DNA of 64,000 nucleotides from assembly GCA_900545445.1 (NCBI GenBank), contig UQZH01000003.1, positions 1 through 64,000 on the forward strand. The letters run 5' to 3'. The DNA is from an uncultured Collinsella sp. GTDB lineage: Bacteria > Actinomycetota > Coriobacteriia > Coriobacteriales > Coriobacteriaceae. Positions 32,732 to 41,636 of the stretch are shown in pieces. Each line of letters begins with the position of its first letter. The first letter of the stretch is position 1. Position numbers and translations under genes: made by a program. The notes beneath the pieces are model-generated. The model had not been told where the DNA came from. It did not search any database and was given only the letters and a program-made list of their open reading frames with translations.

Positions 32732-33694
32732 TCAACACGCACGCGGCACGCCGGCGACCCTGAGCTTGCGATCGAGCTTTGTCGGATCCCTTAGATCATC
32801 CCAGCACAAGCGCACGATCTTGCAGTTATCAAGCAGCGAAAGCCTCGACTCGCGCTGGCGCTCATCAAACTGCGCCTTCGCGAGCTTGCCCTCCTCCGCC
32901 GCCTTCTCGCTTTTAACGAATCCGTCGAACTCCCCGATAATCAGCCGGTCGCCCACACGCCACAAGTAGTCAACGCGATACGGCCGCCCCGGCTCAACCG
33001 GGTCGAACAGCTCAACTTGCAGCTCCGGCGTCTGCCAGCCGCGCTCGATCATCAGGGCGCGCGCCTTGGACTCGCCGCCGCTTTCTGACAGGCCATCGGC
33101 ATACCGCGCAACACTTCGCGCCGTCACAACACCGCGACGATTTAAGCCAAGCTTGTTGATTGCCTCAACGAGATGCTCCTTCGACAACAGCTGCTCATGA
33201 AGCGCCGAGTCCGCAATGATCAGTCCCTCGACAAACGACGCATCGACCAGGCAATCCGTAATCGTTTGATCGATATCGGTCACGGCAATATCCATCTGGA
33301 TTGCCCGTGTTTGACGAGCATAACGATGGCGAATCACCTGAGAGCCGGGCGTCGTCGATTGCGCCGGCGCCGCGGCGATATGGATGTGCGTCAAATTGGC
33401 ATGCGAAACCGAAAGACCATAGATAACAGCCGCCGTATAGGAGCAAAACGTCCAGTCGGGATGCTTTTGCGCAAGGGCCCGCACCCGATGCAGATAACGC
33501 TGCCGAAACTTGAGCTCGGACCAATAATCCGGACGCGCATACAGCCCCGGCATGACCGCCTCTAGACTTCCCGCCGCCACCCGCCGCTCAATCTGCTTTG
33601 CCTCCGCCGTCGTGCGTGCGTACACGCAGCTCATCTGCTGTTCGCATGCTTTAATGTGACTTGTAAGCCTTTGATTCGCCGTCATGTTTCCCAT
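32732..33694 (-). CDS. AbiEi-like antitoxin/regulator domain fused to DUF559-like nuclease fold
   Basis: A 320-residue protein. The start at 33694 has GGGAGG four bases upstream. The N-terminal 100 residues look like the AbiEi winged helix family (LEAVMPGLYARPDYW near residue 45). The C-terminus follows the DUF559 plan: GGESKARALMIERGW near 205, YRVDYLW near 237, IIGEFDG near 253, then KIVRLCWDDL. Compared with active members the E-D-x-D site appears partly kept (Glu in GES, Asp in VDY, Glu and Asp in GEFDG). The gene lies alone between two direct repeats and is probably cargo of a small mobile unit. AbiEi is the antitoxin half of a type IV toxin-antitoxin system, but no AbiEii is present. 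Function unproved. Confidence 0.65.
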   Translation of the reverse strand: MGNMTANQRLTSHIKACEQQMSCVYARTTAEAKQIERRVAAGSLEAVMPGLYARPDYWSELKFRQRYLHRVRALAQKHPDWTFCSYTAAVIYGLSVSHANLTHIHIAAAPAQSTTPGSQVIRHRYARQTRAIQMDIAVTDIDQTITDCLVDASFVEGLIIADSALHEQLLSKEHLVEAINKLGLNRRGVVTARSVARYADGLSESGGESKARALMIERGWQTPELQVELFDPVEPGRPYRVDYLWRVGDRLIIGEFDGFVKSEKAAEEGKLAKAQFDERQRESRLSLLDNCKIVRLCWDDLRDPTKLDRKLRVAGVPRAC

Positions 33695-33990
33695 GTCGCC
33701 TCCCAACTCTTGGAACGGCGCAAACGTACCAGACGGTTTCATGCGAAGTCTGACCAAATGCTGTCCAGGCGCTGACCAAATGCTTGACGGCTTTGGACGT
33801 TTTAGACTGATGACTTATATCTGCAGGTAGGGTGGTTGTCGAGAGGTCCCCGTCTCCATAATTTGGCGCCTTGGTCCATCGGATTATCAGAAAGAAAAAC
33901 CCGTCGAGATTCAAGACCACGCCAAATGCGACTTTGCCTCTGCACGCACCGTCTCTTAGCCGAGCCATCGGCATCTACATGCCTAAAAAA
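33695..33990. other. Intergenic region between nuclease-like gene and right repeat
   Basis: TGACCAAATGCTGTCC and TGACCAAATGCTTGACGG form a direct pair near 33750-33785, a word also seen near 9700 and 62330. The rest shows no gene. Confidence 0.35.
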
Positions 33991-34109
33991 TGAGCGTGGA
34001 TAATCTCCCGTTTTGAGCCTAGTTTCAAGCCAAAAGTGGGAGATTATCCACGCTCGATTTGTAAACGTCCGAAAATCCACGCTCGTGTGTCCGAAAATCC
34101 ACGCTCGTC
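33991..34109. repeat. 119-bp direct repeat, right copy
   Basis: Same layout as 32591-32709: palindrome GAGCGTGGATAATCTCCCG with GGGAGATTATCCACGCTC, then two CGTCCGAAAATCCACGCTC units. Single units also occur near 27670 and, inverted, near 17350. Confidence 0.8.
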
Positions 34110-34149
34110 ATGCCGTGAGCACAGCCACAGTCGCAGCCACGGCCGCAGC

Positions 34150-35076
34150 CTAGTGCTCCTCGCCGGCGCGGGCCAGGTCGTAGGGCGTGGTCTGGTAGAC
34201 GTAGTAGTTGAGCCAGTTGGTGTAGAGCAACTGAGCCTGGCTGCGCCAGACGTTGCGCGGCTCGACGGTGGGGTCGTCACCTGGGAAGTAATGCGCCGGC
34301 ACCTGAGGGTTGAGCCCGCGCTTCACGTCGCGCTCGTACTCCAGACGCAGCGTGTCGGTATCGTACTCGGGATGGCCAAAGACAAAGAAGCGGCGGCTGT
34401 CGGTCGACTTGACGATGTACAGGCCCACCTCGTCGGACACGGCCACGACCTCAAGCTGAGGCTCGGCCTCCACGTCCTCGCGGCGCACATCGGTGTTGCG
34501 CGAATGCACGGCATAGAAACGGTCGTCGAAGCCGCGAACCAGCGGGCTTTGCGGCTTCACCAGATGATGCTCGAACACGCCGCTCGCCTTTGTCGACAGG
34601 TCGTACTTCTGAATACCGTAGTGGTGATACAGGCCCGCCTGCGCGCCCCAACAAATGTGCAGCGTAGAGTGCACGTGCGTGGTGGACCAATCCATGATCT
34701 GGCAGAGCTCGGGCCAGTAGTCAACCTCCTCGAACGGCATCTGCTCCACCGGCGCGCCCGTGATGATCAGGCCGTCGTAGTGGATGTCGCGGATGTCGTC
34801 GAACGTGCGGTAGAACGTCTCCAGGTGGCCAGCGCTCACGTGCGTGGCCTCGTGCGTCTTGGTGCGCAGCAGGTCCACCTCCACCTGTAGCGGCGTGTTG
34901 GAGAGCTTGCGCATGATCTGCGTCTCGGTGGCGATCTTGGTGGGCATGAGGTTGAGGATGAGCACGCGCAGCGGGCGGATGTCCTGGTGCAGCGCGCGGT
35001 ACTCGGTCATGACAAAGATGTTCTCGCTCTCGAGCTGCGCGGCGGCAGGGAGGGCGTCGGGAATGCGAATGGGCAT
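34150..35076 (-). CDS. metA: Homoserine O-acetyltransferase (MetA type)
   Basis: A 308-residue MetA-family enzyme that activates homoserine for methionine synthesis. The catalytic cysteine is in HICWGAQAG (Cys142), with His235 and Glu237 in GHPEYD. Residue 111 is glutamate (ITGAPVEQM); in this family Glu111 goes with acetyl-CoA and glycine with succinyl-CoA, so the product is likely O-acetylhomoserine. AAGGAG precedes the ATG at 35076. It is a single gene; no methionine-related riboswitch is apparent in the 210 bases upstream. Confidence 0.93.
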   Translation of the reverse strand: MPIRIPDALPAAAQLESENIFVMTEYRALHQDIRPLRVLILNLMPTKIATETQIMRKLSNTPLQVEVDLLRTKTHEATHVSAGHLETFYRTFDDIRDIHYDGLIITGAPVEQMPFEEVDYWPELCQIMDWSTTHVHSTLHICWGAQAGLYHHYGIQKYDLSTKASGVFEHHLVKPQSPLVRGFDDRFYAVHSRNTDVRREDVEAEPQLEVVAVSDEVGLYIVKSTDSRRFFVFGHPEYDTDTLRLEYERDVKRGLNPQVPAHYFPGDDPTVEPRNVWRSQAQLLYTNWLNYYVYQTTPYDLARAGEEH

Positions 35077-35287
35077 GGATGCTCCTTACGAGTCAGTTGC
35101 AGCTATGGTACAACGAGCAGCCCTATCCGCGCGAGCACATCGCCCAGCGATGCCGTCAGCGGCCCAAATCACTCCAAAAGTAGAGATTAAGGCATGTCCC
35201 AAAAATCTACGGCGCTTTAGTCTAGCAAAGTGACGGCAGGACGCTACAATGGTTCGACGCAAAAAACTCGGCCGGAAGGATACTCGT

Positions 35288-36265
35288 ATGTACCAGACGC
35301 GTAAGATCGGTGTGGTCGGCCAGGGCCACGTAGGAGCACATGTCGCCAACAGCCTGCTCATGCAGGGCATTGCCGACGAGCTGTACCTGTGCGATATCAA
35401 CGAGGCCAAGGTGACTTCCGAGGTCCAGGACCTGCGCGACTCCCTTTCGTTTGTCCCGTACAACACCAAGATCGTCAACTGCTACGACCACTACGAGGAG
35501 CTGGCCTGTTGCGACGTCATCGTCAACGCTGCCGGTAAGGTCGCGCTGGCCGCCGGCAACCGCGACGGCGAGCTGTTCTTTACCACCGACGCCGCCCGCA
35601 CCTTTGCCAAGCGCATCGTCGACGCCGGCTTCGACGGCATCTTTGTGAGCATCTCCAACCCCTGCGACGTCGTGTGCACCGAGCTGTGGCACCTGACCGG
35701 CTACGATCCCAAGAAGATCATCGGCTCGGGCTGCGGCCTGGACTCCGCCCGCCTGCGCACCGAGATCTCCAAGAAGGTCGGCGTGAGCCCCAAGTCCATC
35801 GACGCCTACATGATCGGCGAGCACGGCTTTAGCCAGCTGGCTGCCTTTAAGGCCGCGACCATCGCCGGCAAGAGCCTCAACGAGCTCCAGGCCGAGAACC
35901 CCGACAAGTACGCCTTTGACCACATGGAGGTCGAGGAGCTTGCACGCAAGGGCGGCTACGTAACCTACCAGGGCAAGCAGTGCACCGAGTACGCCGTCGC
36001 CAACTCCGCCGCGCGCGTCTGCGCTGCCATTCTGCACAACGAGCACGCTGTGCTTTCGGCCTCTACGCTTATGACCGGCCAGTATGGCGAAGAGGGCATC
36101 TTCACGTCCTTACCGTGCGTGATCGGCGCCGAGGGCGTCGAGGAGGTCTACACGCTCGACCTGTCCGAGTACGAGCTCGAGGGCTTCCACAAGAGCTGCC
36201 AGCACATCCGCGACAACATCGCCCAGCTCGACTGGTGGGACGCCGAGGCCTACGACGCAAAGTAG
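35288..36265 (+). CDS. L-lactate / L-2-hydroxyisocaproate dehydrogenase family
   Basis: A 325-residue NAD-dependent dehydrogenase of the LDH/MDH family. The start at 35288 has GGAAGGA before it. GVVGQGHVG (8-16) is the nucleotide-binding loop; SNPCDVV and GEHGFSQ (His179) hold active-site residues. The substrate-loop sequence (AAGKVALAAGNRDG) lacks the usual LDH pattern and fits the branched 2-hydroxyacid group better, so the substrate could be 2-ketoisocaproate or another 2-oxoacid rather than pyruvate. Length and motif order are normal. Followed by a strong terminator. Confidence 0.82.
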   Translation: MYQTRKIGVVGQGHVGAHVANSLLMQGIADELYLCDINEAKVTSEVQDLRDSLSFVPYNTKIVNCYDHYEELACCDVIVNAAGKVALAAGNRDGELFFTTDAARTFAKRIVDAGFDGIFVSISNPCDVVCTELWHLTGYDPKKIIGSGCGLDSARLRTEISKKVGVSPKSIDAYMIGEHGFSQLAAFKAATIAGKSLNELQAENPDKYAFDHMEVEELARKGGYVTYQGKQCTEYAVANSAARVCAAILHNEHAVLSASTLMTGQYGEEGIFTSLPCVIGAEGVEEVYTLDLSEYELEGFHKSCQHIRDNIAQLDWWDAEAYDAK

Positions 36266-36309
36266 GCCGCTGGCTGCCGCAACCTTGCGAATCGAAGCGC
36301 GATACCAAG

Positions 36310-36349
36310 CGGACCGCGCCGGAAATCCCCGGCGCGGCCCGCTTTTTTG
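36310..36349 (+). terminator. Terminator of the dehydrogenase gene
   Basis: CCGCGCCGG pairs with CCGGCGCGG around AAATC-size loop, within a longer stem, followed by CTTTTTT. It begins 44 bases after the stop. Confidence 0.9.
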
Positions 36350-36371
36350 ACTCACGCAGTGCCCTTGCGAA

Positions 36372-36555
36372 TCGAAGGTGAATACTTTTCCGCGAAGTGA
36401 ACGAGTAAAAACGAGCCCCCGAAGCATCGACACTTTTCAGACGCCGTTTCCTGCGGTTTCGTCGAGTTTTTCCTGCGGTTTTGCCGCAAAAAAGCGTGGA
36501 TGCTTCGGGGATCCAAAATAGGTCGTTCACTTCGCGGAAAAGTATTCACCTTCGT
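36372..36555. repeat. 184-bp inverted-repeat element, copy 2
   Basis: Same length and layout as 8222-8405. Arms are GAAGGTGAATACTTTTCCGC and its complement; the variable part (TACTTTTCC versus TGGTTTCCC in copy 1) changes on both sides together. The inner GAAGCATCGACACTTTT and the GGTTT-CCTGCGG repeats are kept. Confidence 0.85.
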
Positions 36556-36589
36556 TTTCGCGCAGACACGAATCCGGCCGCCACAACGC

Positions 36590-36628
36590 AAAACGGGGCC
36601 CGCGCACAGCGTAGACCCCGTCAAAAAA
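36590..36628 (-). terminator. Terminator of SIS deglycase at 36644
   Basis: ACGGGG pairs with CCCCGT over a long loop that contains a second small stem; T-run on both sides (TTTTTT after on plus, TTTT on minus). It lies 16 bases beyond the minus-strand stop. Confidence 0.7.
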
Positions 36629-36643
36629 GATAATTCCCGGTAC

Positions 36644-37612
36644 CTAGTACTGCTCGACGCCCATGTAGCGACGAACCTCGGGGCTGTGGTCGAAGACCTT
36701 ACCGCGGGCGGCGCGCAGCTCGCAGCTCATGTTGTAGAAGAAGATCGGCTCCAGGAACGAACGCACGCTGGCAGGCACTTCGCCCACGCCGTACTCGAGC
36801 GCATCGAGCACCATAATCGTATCGGTGTGCGTGTTGAGGAACGCAAGCGCGCGCTCCTCCATGGGGCGACACTCGCCCGCGCCAAGCTGCACAAAGTAGA
36901 ACACGCCGGGCTCGGTAGCCTCGAAGGGGCCGTGGAAGTACTCGCCGGAGTGAATATAGCAGCAGTGCTGCCACTGCATCTCCATGAGCGAGCAAATTGC
37001 CATGGCGTAGGTCTGGCTAAAGTTGGGTCCGGAGCCCAGGATATAGAAGAACTTGTGCTGCTGGCAGAGCTCGGCAAAGCGATCGCCCAGCTCGGCGTTG
37101 ACCTTCTCACGGGCAGCGGGCAGCAGCGCATCCATCTGCTTAAGGCCGGCGTACATGTCGGCGAGTGCCTCGTAGCCCTCCTGCTGGTCGAGCAGCTCGG
37201 CGGCGATCAGAGCGCCGATACCCTGAGGCACCTCGGCCTGCGGCACGCCTTCGCCCCACGGATAGACCCAGGTGGCCCACTTGCCGTTGTCGATCTTGGA
37301 GCCCTCGCAGTCGGTCATGGCGACGACCTCGGCGCCGGCAGCCAACGCCATCTCGCAGCCGTCGACGACCTCCTGCGTGTTGCCGCTGTGGCTGCATGCA
37401 ATAACGAGAGACTTCTCGCCAAGGCTCTTGGGGGCCATCAGGCAAAACTCGCGTGCCGTGTAGACCGTCGAGGAAAACGTGGTGGCCTCGCGCTTGAGCA
37501 GCTCGTTGGCCGGCATCAGGTCGATCATCGAACCGCCGCAGGCGATCCAAAAGACGTTCTCGATCTTGCCCTTGCGCTCGATGATTTCCTGAACCAGATC
37601 ATGTGCGTTCAT
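36644..37612 (-). CDS. SIS-domain deglycase, FrlB-like
   Basis: A 322-residue double SIS protein. Marks: IACGGSMIDL near residue 24, ACSHSGNTQE near 71 (phosphate loop), SGEYFHGPFE near 222, and tail EVRRYMGVEQY. The start at 37612 follows a GGAGG-type site. It is downstream of a GntR gene (144 bases) but no PTS gene is adjacent, so its substrate may be brought in by another permease. Among the six SIS genes in the window it groups by eye with those at 43733 and 49014 rather than with copy A/B. Confidence 0.85.
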   Translation of the reverse strand: MNAHDLVQEIIERKGKIENVFWIACGGSMIDLMPANELLKREATTFSSTVYTAREFCLMAPKSLGEKSLVIACSHSGNTQEVVDGCEMALAAGAEVVAMTDCEGSKIDNGKWATWVYPWGEGVPQAEVPQGIGALIAAELLDQQEGYEALADMYAGLKQMDALLPAAREKVNAELGDRFAELCQQHKFFYILGSGPNFSQTYAMAICSLMEMQWQHCCYIHSGEYFHGPFEATEPGVFYFVQLGAGECRPMEERALAFLNTHTDTIMVLDALEYGVGEVPASVRSFLEPIFFYNMSCELRAARGKVFDHSPEVRRYMGVEQY

Positions 37613-37667
37613 CCTGATGTTCCTCCTTGTGGGGCAGCTTTGAGCGACGGCAGCTCGTACCTGCTGT

Positions 37668-37748
37668 CGTTCTATGTTGTCCTATTTATAACACGTGTAA
37701 CAACGCCCGTGAAGTCATCCCGGCAAATTTGTTCTATGTTGTTCTATC
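37668..37748 (-). promoter_or_regulatory. Promoter region with two TTCTATGTTGT sites
   Basis: GTTCTATGTTGTCCTATTTA (about 37669) and GTTCTATGTTGTTCTATC (about 37731) are near-repeats, and a TAACACGTGTAACAAC lies between them. They fall between the GntR stop and the SIS start, so they probably are binding sites of that GntR protein. Confidence 0.55.
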
Positions 37749-37756
37749 TGTGGACG

Positions 37757-38512
37757 TTAGATGTCGAAGACGTAGCGCGAGCCCACAATCTTTTGGCGAC
37801 CGAGCAACAGAGGGTGCCCACCGGCGTCGGTAAAGTAGGCCTCCATATAGAAGAGCGGCTCACCGACCGGCACTTCCAGCAGCGGGGCCGTTTGGGCATC
37901 GGCAAGCGCAATCTCCACGGTGCAGGGGTCGGACTTGAGCGGCGCGCGACCCGAATGCTCGGCAACGAGCGCAAAGATGGAATTGTCCGTGAGGTTCTTG
38001 TCGGCAAGCGTCTGCAGATAGGGATGGTCGGCGAGCACAAAGGCGTTGTTCTCAAGCATGACAGGGATGCCGTCGGCTGTGCGCACGCGTTCGACCACGA
38101 TAAGCTCGCAGCCGGGCTCCACGCCAAAGAACGCCGCATCCTCGTGCGTCGCTGCGACCACCGTGCGCGACACCAGACGCGCACCCGGCACCATGTCGTT
38201 GGCAGCACAACCCTCAGTAAAGCTCTGGACGTCACCCTTCTGGCGAATCTTGCGCTTGAGCTTGGGAGCGCACACAAAGGTGCCCCTCCCCTGCTGGCGG
38301 TTGAGATACCCCGCACGCGACAGCTCCTCGATGGCGCGACGCACGGTGACGCGCCCCACGCCGTAGGACTTCGCGAGCTCCATCTCGGAAGGAATGCGCG
38401 AGCCGGCAGCGTACACGCCGCGCGCGATCTCGCCCTTTAGGTCGTCCATGACCTGCTGGTACAGCGGCACGGCGGACACGTCAGTACGGTCGGTCTTGCT
38501 ATCGAAAGCCAT
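37757..38512 (-). CDS. GntR-family regulator (HutC/UTRA type)
   Basis: A 251-residue regulator: winged helix with IPSEMELAKSYGVGRVTVRRA and RGTFVC, then UTRA. Its ATG lies two bases after the stop of recQ (TAA-CG-ATG), so it depends on recQ transcription or coupling. The SIS deglycase is the next gene. It probably senses a phosphorylated Amadori product and controls that gene through the TTCTATGTTGT sites. Confidence 0.9.
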   Translation of the reverse strand: MAFDSKTDRTDVSAVPLYQQVMDDLKGEIARGVYAAGSRIPSEMELAKSYGVGRVTVRRAIEELSRAGYLNRQQGRGTFVCAPKLKRKIRQKGDVQSFTEGCAANDMVPGARLVSRTVVAATHEDAAFFGVEPGCELIVVERVRTADGIPVMLENNAFVLADHPYLQTLADKNLTDNSIFALVAEHSGRAPLKSDPCTVEIALADAQTAPLLEVPVGEPLFYMEAYFTDAGGHPLLLGRQKIVGSRYVFDI

Positions 38513-38514
38513 CG

Positions 38515-40491
38515 TTACGCTCCATCCCGCGCATGCTCGGACTCAAACTCTTCAATCGCCGCCATAAACTGCTCGCCAAAGGCGTCGGCTTTTTTCTCGC
38601 CAATGCCGTTGACCTGGATCAGCTCGTCGCGCGTCTGCGGGCGCAGGCGGCACAGGCCGCGCAGGGCCTTGTCGGAGAAGACCATGTACGGCGCCATCTC
38701 CAGCTCCGTCGAGATCTCCTTGCGGAGGGCACGCAGGCGCTCGAACAGCTCGGCATCGTCGCCCACGCGCGGGCGTTGATCCAGCTCGGCCTCCTCGCGC
38801 AGCAGATCCACCGCACGGCGGGCGCGGGCCGAGGCCTTGCGCTTGGACGCGCGACGCTTAACGGTAAAGGCAAACGCCTCATCCTCGACCTCGCCGGCAC
38901 GCGGACCCAGCCCCACGACCGGGTACTGCCCCTGCGAGGTGGCCAAATAACCACGGCCGCACAGCTGGCCGATAATGTCCTTGATGCGCCCGACCGATTC
39001 GCTCGACAGCTCACCGTAGCCGCGGTCCTCGTCCAGATGCATCTGGCGAATGCGCTCGGTGTTGCCGCCGTGGAGCACATCGGCGATCAGCGACTTGCCA
39101 AAGCGCATGGGACGCGTGGCCACATAGCGCACAGCGGCGCGGGCCATATCGGTGACGTCCTCGACCTCGAACTGCGTGAGACAGTTGCTGCAGTTGCCGC
39201 AGCCCTCGGCGTCGTCTGCCGTGCCGCCCGCGGCGGCTGCCGCATGCTCGGCCGCAGCCTCGTCGCCAAAGTAGCGCAGCATGTATTCGCGCAGGCAGCC
39301 GGTGGTATTGCAGTAGCCCTCCATCTGGCTGAGCAGACGATATCGGTTCTGGAGCGCCCACGCGCGCTGCTCGTCGTCGAGCGCCTCGTCGGCAGCATCG
39401 CCGCGATCGATCAGAAAGCGGCGCATGCGAAAATCGTTGCCGTTCCACAGCAGGTGGCAGCTGGCCGGGTCGCCATCGCGGCCGGCGCGGCCCGCTTCCT
39501 GGTAGTATGCCTCGATGCTCTCGGGCACGTTGTTGTGGATCACGTAGCGCACGTTGGGCTTGTCGATGCCCATGCCAAAAGCGTTGGTGGCAACCATCAC
39601 CTGAATGTCATCGTCGATAAAGGCACGCTGGCTCTGGCGGCGGGCGTCGTTGCCCATGCCGGCATGGTAGCGGCCCACGCGAATGCCGCTGGGGTCCAGT
39701 GCCTCGGCAAGCTCCGCGGCCAGCGCGTCGACCGTCTTGCGGGTCGAGCAATACACGATGCCGCTCTCGCCCGAATGCGCGATCACATAGTCGCGCACCC
39801 ACGCGGTCTTGGCCTTGTCGCCCATCTCTTCGCAACCAAAGTAGAGGTTCTTGCGATCGAAGCCCGTCACCACGGTCGCCGGGTTTTGTAGGCCGAGCAT
39901 TTGCTGAATGTCCGCACGCACACGCTCGGTCGCCGTAGCGGTAAAGGCCGCCACGATGGGGCGCTGCGGCAGGGAATCGATGAACTCGCGAATCTGCAGG
40001 TAAGCAGGGCGAAAATCCTGGCCCCATTGGCTTACGCAGTGGGCCTCGTCAATGGCCACGAGCGGAACGCCAATGCCACCTTCGGCCGCGGCTTCCTGCG
40101 CAAAGGCTAAAAAGCGCGGCTCGAGCAGGCGCTCGGGCGCCACGTACATAAGCTGGTAGCGGCCCTCGCGCGCCCGCTTGAGCACGGTATTTTGCTGAGC
40201 CGGCGTAAGACTGGAGTTGAGATAGCTGGGTCGCGCACCCGCCGCGAGCAGCGCGCGGGTCTGGTCCTCCATAAGCGACAGCAACGGGCTCACCACAAAG
40301 GTAATGCCAGGCAGCATAAGCGCAGGCACCTGGTAGCAAATGGACTTGCCGGCGCCCGTGGGCATGACACCCAGCGCATCGCGACCGGCAAGAATCGCAT
40401 CGACCATGCGGTCCTGTCCCGGGCGAAACGAGGTGTAGCCAAAATAGGCGCCGAGCGTGTCGAGCGCCATCTGCTGCATGCTATCGGTCAT
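38515..40491 (-). CDS. recQ: ATP-dependent DNA helicase RecQ
   Basis: A 658-residue RecQ. Walker A PTGAGKS (44-50), DEAH box in AIDEAHCVSQWG near 148, the RecQ C-terminal zinc-binding set (CNTTGCLREYML near 390, then CGNCSNCL near 430), a winged helix, and an HRDC domain at the C-terminus (DELIQVNGIGEKKADAFG). All domains of the full-length enzyme are present. It unwinds DNA 3'-5' in recombination and repair. Unusually it is the upstream partner of a GntR gene. Confidence 0.95.
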   Translation of the reverse strand: MTDSMQQMALDTLGAYFGYTSFRPGQDRMVDAILAGRDALGVMPTGAGKSICYQVPALMLPGITFVVSPLLSLMEDQTRALLAAGARPSYLNSSLTPAQQNTVLKRAREGRYQLMYVAPERLLEPRFLAFAQEAAAEGGIGVPLVAIDEAHCVSQWGQDFRPAYLQIREFIDSLPQRPIVAAFTATATERVRADIQQMLGLQNPATVVTGFDRKNLYFGCEEMGDKAKTAWVRDYVIAHSGESGIVYCSTRKTVDALAAELAEALDPSGIRVGRYHAGMGNDARRQSQRAFIDDDIQVMVATNAFGMGIDKPNVRYVIHNNVPESIEAYYQEAGRAGRDGDPASCHLLWNGNDFRMRRFLIDRGDAADEALDDEQRAWALQNRYRLLSQMEGYCNTTGCLREYMLRYFGDEAAAEHAAAAAGGTADDAEGCGNCSNCLTQFEVEDVTDMARAAVRYVATRPMRFGKSLIADVLHGGNTERIRQMHLDEDRGYGELSSESVGRIKDIIGQLCGRGYLATSQGQYPVVGLGPRAGEVEDEAFAFTVKRRASKRKASARARRAVDLLREEAELDQRPRVGDDAELFERLRALRKEISTELEMAPYMVFSDKALRGLCRLRPQTRDELIQVNGIGEKKADAFGEQFMAAIEEFESEHARDGA

Positions 40492-40582
40492 GGTTTCCTA
40501 ACGTCAGAATCATCTGCCGCCGATTATACGCCGCCACGCGGACCGGTGCCGCACGGCTATCAGCCACGCTCATTCTGCGGGT

Positions 40583-40637
40583 AGTCATTGGGGACGTTCT
40601 TGAATGACCAGTCGTTTAAGAACGTCCCCAACGACTA
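40583..40637. repeat. GGGGACGTTCTT hairpin
   Basis: ATTGGGGACGTTCTT pairs with AAGAACGTCCCCAA around a TGAATGACCAGTCGTTT loop. Part of the GGGAC-type intergenic hairpins of this window. Confidence 0.6.
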
Positions 40638-40663
40638 GTCTCTTGACAAGCGCGGAAATCCCG

Positions 40664-40800
40664 CAGGTTGAGCAAAAGTCAGCGAAAACGCCCCTAAGCG
40701 AGCAAGGTGACGTGAAAGAGGAGGGAAGCGTACTTTGGTACGCGACCGACGATTGAACGTCAGATTGCCGCTTAGGGGCGTTTGCAGCGTCGAGCCGTTA
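40664..40800. ncRNA. Candidate structured RNA element, copy 1 (strand not known)
   Basis: Found again at 53641-53776. The order is conserved: AGGTTGAGCA, an outer stem (ACGCCCCTAAGCG with CGCTTAGGGGCGT), AGCAAGGTG, an inner stem (GACGT with ACGTC), GAGGAGGGAAGCGTACTT, a hairpin GCGTAC-GTACGC, GACCGACGA, CAGATTGCC and GTTTGCAGCGTCGA. Stem bases differ between copies but still pair. Both copies lie at the 3' end of a minus-strand gene and before the next. Confidence 0.6.
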
Positions 40801-40824
40801 CGCGGTTTGGCAAAACCGCGTAAC

Positions 40825-41544
40825 TTACATCACCATAACGTAGCGCGATCCCACGTAGTACTGCTTACCCATCAGGACCGGCTCGCCATTGGGGCCGATA
40901 AAGCCGGCACGCAGGTTGAGCAGTGGATCGTGCGGAGCAATGCCCAACTCGGCCGCCTGCTCGGTATTGGCACGAACGGCCTCGACCGTGCGGTAACCAA
41001 CCGAGACAATCGGCGTTCCGCCAACACGCTCGACCTCGGCAAAAATCGACTTGTCCTCAAGATCGGCCGTCAACAGCTCACGGTAGGCGTCAAACGGCAC
41101 AAAGATGTTCTCCTCAAAAATGGGCTCGCCGTCGGCCGTACGCACGCGCTTGATGTGCAGCAGCAGCGCGTCCTTCTGCAGGCCAAAGAACTCCATCTCG
41201 TTTTGACGTGCCGGCACAATCTGGCGATCGACCACATGCGCGCCCGCCTTCATGTCATTATCGGCACACAGCGCGGTAAACGTCTGCAGCGTCGAAGCGT
41301 GGAACTGGCGGTTGATGTGCGGCGTGGAGACAAAGGTGCCACGGCCCTGCTGCTTAACCAGGTAGCCATCGGAGCACAGCTCCTCGACGGCGCGGCGCAC
41401 CGTAATGCGGCTCACGTCGTACTGCTCGGCTAGCTCAAGCTCGGACGGAATACGCTCCTTGGGTGCATAAACACCTTTCTCGATCGCGTCCTTGATTTCG
41501 TCATAAATCTGCTGGTAAAGCGGTGCATTTTTGGGCGTAGGCAT
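40825..41544 (-). CDS. GntR-family regulator (HutC/UTRA type)
   Basis: A 239-residue regulator: IPSELELAEQYDVSRITVRRA in the winged helix, RGTFVS, then UTRA. Upstream are TATAACG-type sites (41568-41602), so it may be autoregulated and may bind the same motif before the PTS operon at 43.7-47.5 kb and the permease gene at 48782. It is not adjacent to a transporter. Confidence 0.9.
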   Translation of the reverse strand: MPTPKNAPLYQQIYDEIKDAIEKGVYAPKERIPSELELAEQYDVSRITVRRAVEELCSDGYLVKQQGRGTFVSTPHINRQFHASTLQTFTALCADNDMKAGAHVVDRQIVPARQNEMEFFGLQKDALLLHIKRVRTADGEPIFEENIFVPFDAYRELLTADLEDKSIFAEVERVGGTPIVSVGYRTVEAVRANTEQAAELGIAPHDPLLNLRAGFIGPNGEPVLMGKQYYVGSRYVMVM

Positions 41545-41567
41545 ATCTAATCACTCTTATTGGAATA

Positions 41568-41602
41568 TCGAAATAACTAATACGTATATAACGTCTAGTT
41601 TC
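41568..41602 (-). promoter_or_regulatory. TATAACG-type operator before GntR gene
   Basis: On the minus strand ACTAGACGTTATATACGTATTA lies about 30 bases before the start codon region; it overlaps a possible -10 (TATATA). Confidence 0.45.
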
Positions 41603-41636
41603 ATGTTACCTCATATTGATAAAACGATACACCCTC

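Noticed and set aside
32732..33694. Complete type IV AbiE toxin-antitoxin system
   Set aside because: Only the AbiEi-like part is present, fused to a nuclease-like domain; no AbiEii nucleotidyltransferase gene is adjacent.
35077..35287. SAM or T-box riboswitch upstream of metA
   Set aside because: The 200 bases before metA show no conserved core of either class; only a worn repeat word (GATTTTTGGGACATGCC, inverted) is present.
36500..38440. 646-residue plus-strand frame over the SIS and GntR genes
   Set aside because: It opens within an inverted-repeat element and lies antisense to two well-supported genes; composition is that of a shadow frame.
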